A stretch of DNA of 64,000 bases from Nitrospiraceae bacterium UBA2600 (GTDB lineage Bacteria > Nitrospirota > Thermodesulfovibrionia > Thermodesulfovibrionales > Thermodesulfovibrionaceae): NCBI GenBank assembly GCA_002339325.1, contig DDKK01000036.1, forward strand, positions 32,080 through 96,079. Reading direction: 5' to 3'. Made by a program: the position numbers and the translations under genes. The notes beneath the pieces were generated by a model that saw nothing but the letters and a program-made list of their open reading frames with translations, made no database searches and was not told the origin of the DNA. Below, one piece after another: positions 60,260-64,000 of the stretch; the stretch's first letter is position 1; every line of letters begins with the position of its first letter.

Positions 60260-61252
60260 ATGTCTTATATAGCTGTAATAGGTGCCGGAAGCTGGGGAAC
60301 AACCTTAGCTTCCGTCCTTGCAAAAAAGGGATTTGACGTTGTAATCTGGGCAAGAGAGCCTGAAATTGTTCGTTTAATAAATTCTGAAAGGGAAAACTCT
60401 ATCTATCTTCCAAGTATTAAACTGCCAGAGAGTCTTTCCTGCACAGACGATATATTTGAAGCTATAAAGAAGGCAAGATTCATAGTAAATGCAGTTCCAA
60501 CTCAGTATATAAGAAATATCTTTACTCCTATTAAAAATCTACTCCAAAGTGATAGCATAGTTGTAAGTGCTTCAAAAGGAATTGAAAAAGTGACATTAAA
60601 AACTCCATCGATGATTCTCAAGGAAATACTCGATAGAAATGTAAACGTTCTTTCAGGTCCAACTTTTGCGATAGAAGTAGCTCAAGAAAAACCTTCAGCC
60701 GTTACCATCTCTGGATTTGAAAAAAAGGAAAGATTACTGCTACAAGAGATTTTTAATACTTCCTACTTTAGAGTATATGAGCATGACGACCCCATTGGAG
60801 CAGAAATAGGTGGTGCGATAAAAAATGTGATAGCCATAGCTTCGGGAATATGTGATGCCCTTGAACTTGGTAATAATGCCAGAGCAGCCCTTATAACAAG
60901 GGGGCTTCATGAAATAATGAGGCTTGGTAAACATCTTGGTGCAAAGGAGATAACTTTTTCTGGTCTGAGCGGATTAGGAGACCTTTTTCTTACGTGTACG
61001 TCGAATTTGTCAAGAAACTATACGGTTGGTTATAAACTTGGAAAAGGTGAAAGCATAGAACACATATCCTCCAGCATGCGTTCTGTGGCAGAAGGGGTGG
61101 AGACAAGCCTTTCCACTGTTCAATTGTCTCGAAAAATAGGCATTGAAATGCCCATATCTCTGGAAGTTTACCGAGTAATATACGAAGGAAAATCACCGAA
61201 AGATGCAGCCTATGACCTAATGAATAGAGCATTAAAACCTGAATTTTATTAA
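60260..61252 (+). CDS. gpsA: Glycerol-3-phosphate dehydrogenase [NAD(P)+]
   Basis: 330 aa. NAD fold AVIGAGSWGTTLASVLAKKG, catalytic-lysine region EIGGAIKNVIAIASGICDAL, and FSGLSGLGDLFLTCTSNLSR with the substrate-binding Arg/Asn. It reduces dihydroxyacetone phosphate to sn-glycerol-3-phosphate for phospholipid synthesis in the cytosol. It lies between an acyl-CoA ligase and the LytS kinase, 2 bp from the latter. Confidence 0.96.
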   Translation: MSYIAVIGAGSWGTTLASVLAKKGFDVVIWAREPEIVRLINSERENSIYLPSIKLPESLSCTDDIFEAIKKARFIVNAVPTQYIRNIFTPIKNLLQSDSIVVSASKGIEKVTLKTPSMILKEILDRNVNVLSGPTFAIEVAQEKPSAVTISGFEKKERLLLQEIFNTSYFRVYEHDDPIGAEIGGAIKNVIAIASGICDALELGNNARAALITRGLHEIMRLGKHLGAKEITFSGLSGLGDLFLTCTSNLSRNYTVGYKLGKGESIEHISSSMRSVAEGVETSLSTVQLSRKIGIEMPISLEVYRVIYEGKSPKDAAYDLMNRALKPEFY

Positions 61253-61254
61253 AG

Positions 61255-62958
61255 ATGGATGCTCTTGAATTAACGCTGATTTTACTGCAAAGGCTAAGTA
61301 TAATAGCAACAGTTGCCTTTATCCTTTCAAGAATGCCAGCACTTGGAAGAGTTCTATCAAGAAAACCCTCACTTAAAGACAAAATAATTCTTACATTTGT
61401 ATGTGGGGGACTTGGAATTTTGGGAACTTTTGGAGCTGTTGAAATTCATGGAGCCCTTGCCAATTCAAGAGTTGTTGGAGTAATGGTCGGTGGTCTTCTT
61501 GCAGGCCCGTTTGTCGGTGCAGGAGCAGGACTTATTGCAGGAGTGCATAGGTATTTTGTAGGTGGCTTTACAGCCTTTGCCTGTGGATTATCTGCTGTTG
61601 TTGAGGGCTTTCTTGGAGGCGTTATCCTGAGATACTGGAAAAAAGGCTTAATACCGTGGCATATAGCCCTTCTTGCTGGCCTTAGCGGAGAGATAATACA
61701 GATGATTATTATCCTTATTTTTGCAAAACCCTTCTCAGATGCCCTTGAACTTGTCAAGATAATAGCAATCCCCATGATTACTGTAAATTCCATAGGAGTA
61801 GCTATTTTTATGTCAATAATAAAATCTGCCATAGAGCATCAAGAGAGAATAGCAGCCAATCAGGCAAGAGCTACTCTAAAGATTACCAACCTGATTCTAC
61901 CTCATTTAAGAAAAGGCTTAAATGAACAGTCCGCAAAAAACATAGCTGAGATTATTCTCAACAGCATAGGAGTAGCAGCTGTTGCTATAACCAATAGAAA
62001 ATATATTCTTGCTCATGTTGGTCTCGGAGCAGACCATCACCGTGTAGGTCATCCACTACAAACAAAAGCAACCATAAATGCCATTATTTCTGGCGAAATA
62101 CAAATAGCAAATAAAAAACAAGAAATAGGTTGTAGCAATTTCAAATGCAAACTTAGTTCTGCCATAATAGTACCTCTTAAGAAAAGAAAAGAGGTAATCG
62201 GAACTCTCAAATTATATTATGAAAAAGAAAATAGCATAACACCTGTAGACATCGAGGTTGCAAGAGGCCTTGCCCATATATTCTCAACTCAGTTAGAGAT
62301 AGCTGATTTTGAAGCAATGGCAAGACTTAAAACCGAGGCAGAGCTAAAATCGCTTCAAGCTCAGATTCATCCTCATTTCATCTTTAATGCTTTAAATACA
62401 ATTACCTCTCTAATAAGAATAGACCCTTTGCAGGCACGGAAACTCCTCAACAATCTGGCAATCTTCTTAAGATACAGTCTTAAGAGAGAAAGGGAGATAC
62501 CATTAAGGGAAGAACTTTCCTATGTAGAGGCTTATCTTTCAATCGAACAAGCAAGATTTAAAAACAGGTTAAACGTCATCTACTCAATACAGCCAGATAT
62601 AGATTTAGAAATTCTAATCCCTCCTTTTACAATTCAGCCTCTTGTTGAAAATGCTATAAAACACGGATTAAAACCTAAAATTACAGGCGGCGAAATATGG
62701 ATAAAAATATACAGAGAAGCATTTCACACAGTAATTTCAGTAGAAGACAATGGAGTGGGGATTTTAAATAACACTAACACACATAAGCCAAACGGCACAG
62801 GGCTCGGCTTATATCTTGTAAACGAGAGACTTAAAAGATTTTATGGTGACGAAAGTATATTAAGAATAGAAAGTTTTACCGGTACAGGAACAAGGGTTTC
62901 CTTTAAAATTCCAAATAGAGCGATACTGACAGATGCCATTTACAGCCGTAATAATTGA
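61255..62958 (+). CDS. LytS-type sensor histidine kinase (5TM-5TMR_LYT, GAF)
   Basis: 567 aa. A 5TM_5TMR_LYT membrane domain with five to six helices (about 1-200; FGAVEIHGALANSRVVGVMV, GPFVGAGAGLIAGVHRYFVG), a GAF-like domain (about 215-350) and a His_kinase/HATPase module with HPHFIFNALNTITSLI as the phospho-His box and GTGLGLYLVNERLKRFYG. This is the LytS/BtsS group that senses external metabolites such as pyruvate. The response regulator gene overlaps its end by 26 bp. Confidence 0.92.
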   Translation: MDALELTLILLQRLSIIATVAFILSRMPALGRVLSRKPSLKDKIILTFVCGGLGILGTFGAVEIHGALANSRVVGVMVGGLLAGPFVGAGAGLIAGVHRYFVGGFTAFACGLSAVVEGFLGGVILRYWKKGLIPWHIALLAGLSGEIIQMIIILIFAKPFSDALELVKIIAIPMITVNSIGVAIFMSIIKSAIEHQERIAANQARATLKITNLILPHLRKGLNEQSAKNIAEIILNSIGVAAVAITNRKYILAHVGLGADHHRVGHPLQTKATINAIISGEIQIANKKQEIGCSNFKCKLSSAIIVPLKKRKEVIGTLKLYYEKENSITPVDIEVARGLAHIFSTQLEIADFEAMARLKTEAELKSLQAQIHPHFIFNALNTITSLIRIDPLQARKLLNNLAIFLRYSLKREREIPLREELSYVEAYLSIEQARFKNRLNVIYSIQPDIDLEILIPPFTIQPLVENAIKHGLKPKITGGEIWIKIYREAFHTVISVEDNGVGILNNTNTHKPNGTGLGLYLVNERLKRFYGDESILRIESFTGTGTRVSFKIPNRAILTDAIYSRNN

Positions 62959-63697
62959 TGATGAACCCTATGCCAGAGACGAGCTTGTCTATATAATATC
63001 TAAATTCAATTACTGCAAAGTCATTGGAGAAGCAGATACTGCAGAAAAAGCCTTATCAGTTTTCAAAAAACTAAAACCCGATGTTATTTTCCTTGATATT
63101 GAACTGCCAGATGTTTCAGGAATTGAAACAGCAAGAATAATTTCAAAACTTTCTACTCCTCCTTTAATAGTCTTTGCCACTGCCTACGATGAGTATGCAA
63201 TAGAAGCCTTTGAATTAGGAGCTGTAGACTACATTTTAAAGCCTTTTGATGAAAGGAGAATTGAAGTAACACTTCAAAGGATAGAAAAGCTTAAAGCCAA
63301 CAAAAATGACTGGAACAGAGAGATTAATAAAATAGCCGAATTCATAGATACAAACATGCCTAAAAAACTACCTGTCCAAAGAACAGACGGAATAATAAAT
63401 CTTATTCCCTACAGGGACATCCTTTACGGCGAAGCTTCTGGAAAGGAAGTTAAAATTATTACTACAAAAGAAGAATATCTTTTCGAAGGAACTCTCTCAG
63501 AATTAGAAATGAGACTAAAAAAAGAGGGATTTCTGAGAATTCATAAAAGTTATGTAGTAAATTTAAAGAGGATTGAAGCAGTGATTCCATGGTTTAAAGG
63601 CACTTACTGGGTAGTAGTTGAAGGTAGAAAAGTTCGTCTTCCGGTAAGCAAAGCATTAGTAAAAGAATTAAAGAAAATTCTTGGTATAAGCTGTTAA
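62933..63697 (+). CDS. LytTR-family response regulator
   Basis: 254 aa. Receiver domain with acceptor Asp in VIFLDIELPDVSG (about 55) and Lys in ILKPFDE, a helical linker, and a LytTR DNA-binding domain (about 150-254; LIPYRDILYGEASGKEVKII, FLRIHKSYVVNLKRIEAVIP, LPVSKALVKELK). It is paired with the LytS kinase. LytTR regulators bind direct repeats upstream of target genes; none could be assigned here. Confidence 0.93.
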   Translation: MPFTAVIIDDEPYARDELVYIISKFNYCKVIGEADTAEKALSVFKKLKPDVIFLDIELPDVSGIETARIISKLSTPPLIVFATAYDEYAIEAFELGAVDYILKPFDERRIEVTLQRIEKLKANKNDWNREINKIAEFIDTNMPKKLPVQRTDGIINLIPYRDILYGEASGKEVKIITTKEEYLFEGTLSELEMRLKKEGFLRIHKSYVVNLKRIEAVIPWFKGTYWVVVEGRKVRLPVSKALVKELKKILGISC

Positions 63698-63927
63698 AAA
63701 TTTCCATATAAAGCTCTTAAATTTCCGTTCATTCCCTAAATTTTTCCAATAGTTCCATTTTTATTGTTATGTGCTTCACATAGCTTTAAAATGATACCTA
63801 AAGCTTGCTGTTAAGAATTAATTTTACTGTTGGAGAAATATAAAAATAGCGCTTACAGTTTATTTATTTTCAATAAATTACAAGCTGTTGAATAATCTAT
63901 ATCTCAAGGCTGTTAAATTATTAAAGG

Positions 63928-64000
63928 TCATTCCGAGCACCCTCAATGGGTGCGAGGAATCTGACCCGTAGGGTCACCCTGAGGCGAAGCCGAAGGGTCT
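63928..64000. repeat. Tandem-hairpin intergenic repeat (runs off the right edge)
   Basis: Three hairpins in a row: ATTCC...GGAAT enclosing CACCC-TCAAT-GGGTG, then GACCC-GTA-GGGTC, then ACCCTGAGGCGAAGCCGAAG followed by GGT, in which ACCCT/AGGGT and GGC/GCC pair. G/C-rich and unlike the surrounding DNA. Sequence of this type (ending CGAAGCCGAAGGGTCT) is common as a dispersed intergenic repeat in many bacteria. Confidence 0.7.

Overview
The window is low-GC, gene-dense DNA that reads as an anaerobic, probably thermophilic, respiratory bacterium. Supporting this are a periplasmic Sec-containing formate dehydrogenase, a Psr/Phs-type sulfur oxyanion or polysulfide reductase, a Rieske/cytochrome b complex, a multihaem cytochrome c, several rhodaneses, the futalosine menaquinone pathway (mqnD) and a Gram-negative envelope (Mla system, TolC, LPS glycosyltransferases). 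The combination best fits a sulfate or sulfur reducer of the Nitrospirota, such as Thermodesulfovibrio. That assignment is inferred from gene content, not from a database search.

Layout. 1-7.1 kb: flagellar stator (motB partial, motA), a 55-aa membrane peptide with a PIN-PhoH ATPase, ogt, a short glucan phosphorylase with mqnD, rpsT, a DksA-like gene and a short nagA. 7.1-16.6 kb: a DUF1460 amidase-like gene with a CDF transporter; an rpsF-ssb-rpsR operon ending in two DUF507 genes and an HNH nuclease; a degenerate NtrC-like regulator with nadD and proA; a ferredoxin; and a cimA-hisI-HIT-Nudix operon. 16.6-32.9 kb: one long minus-strand series. It runs from mlaE-mlaF-mlaD-tolC-mlaC through a pseudo-receiver, valS, a repeat protein, nadC and purM to a kinase/sigma-54 activator pair and finally fdhA-fdhB. 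33-36.6 kb: an NrpR-like repressor and a DHH-CBS-tRNA nucleotidyltransferase. 36.6-45.6 kb: eight LPS/O-antigen genes. 45.6-46.9 kb: a decayed nucleotide-sugar dehydrogenase. 47.1-47.4 kb: tRNA-Pro and tRNA-Lys. 47.8-58.4 kb: psrABC, Rieske/cytochrome b, a TDT transporter, a multihaem cytochrome c and two rhodanese genes. 58.6-63.7 kb: acyl-CoA synthetase, gpsA and a LytS/LytR pair. The right edge holds a repeat made of tandem hairpins.

Three observations stand out. (1) The open frames at 56353-56970 and 57127-57708 form one gene, read through an in-frame TGA that sits five residues after the catalytic Cys of the first of three rhodanese domains. A 7-bp hairpin with a GU-starting loop follows at the spacing of a bacterial SECIS, so this is a likely triple-rhodanese selenoprotein. 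fdhA also carries an in-frame TGA at the known Sec position, which implies the organism decodes UGA as Sec. (2) fdhA has a sigma-54 promoter next to a sigma-54 activator gene. Its leader holds a 12-bp hairpin whose C-rich loop can pair with the G-run at the base of a following terminator hairpin, an arrangement like a riboswitch or attenuator. (3) Several genes (ogt, mqnD, cimA, nagA, DUF1460, the multihaem cytochrome) lack a Shine-Dalgarno and have a -10 box 5-7 nt before the ATG, suggesting leaderless mRNAs.
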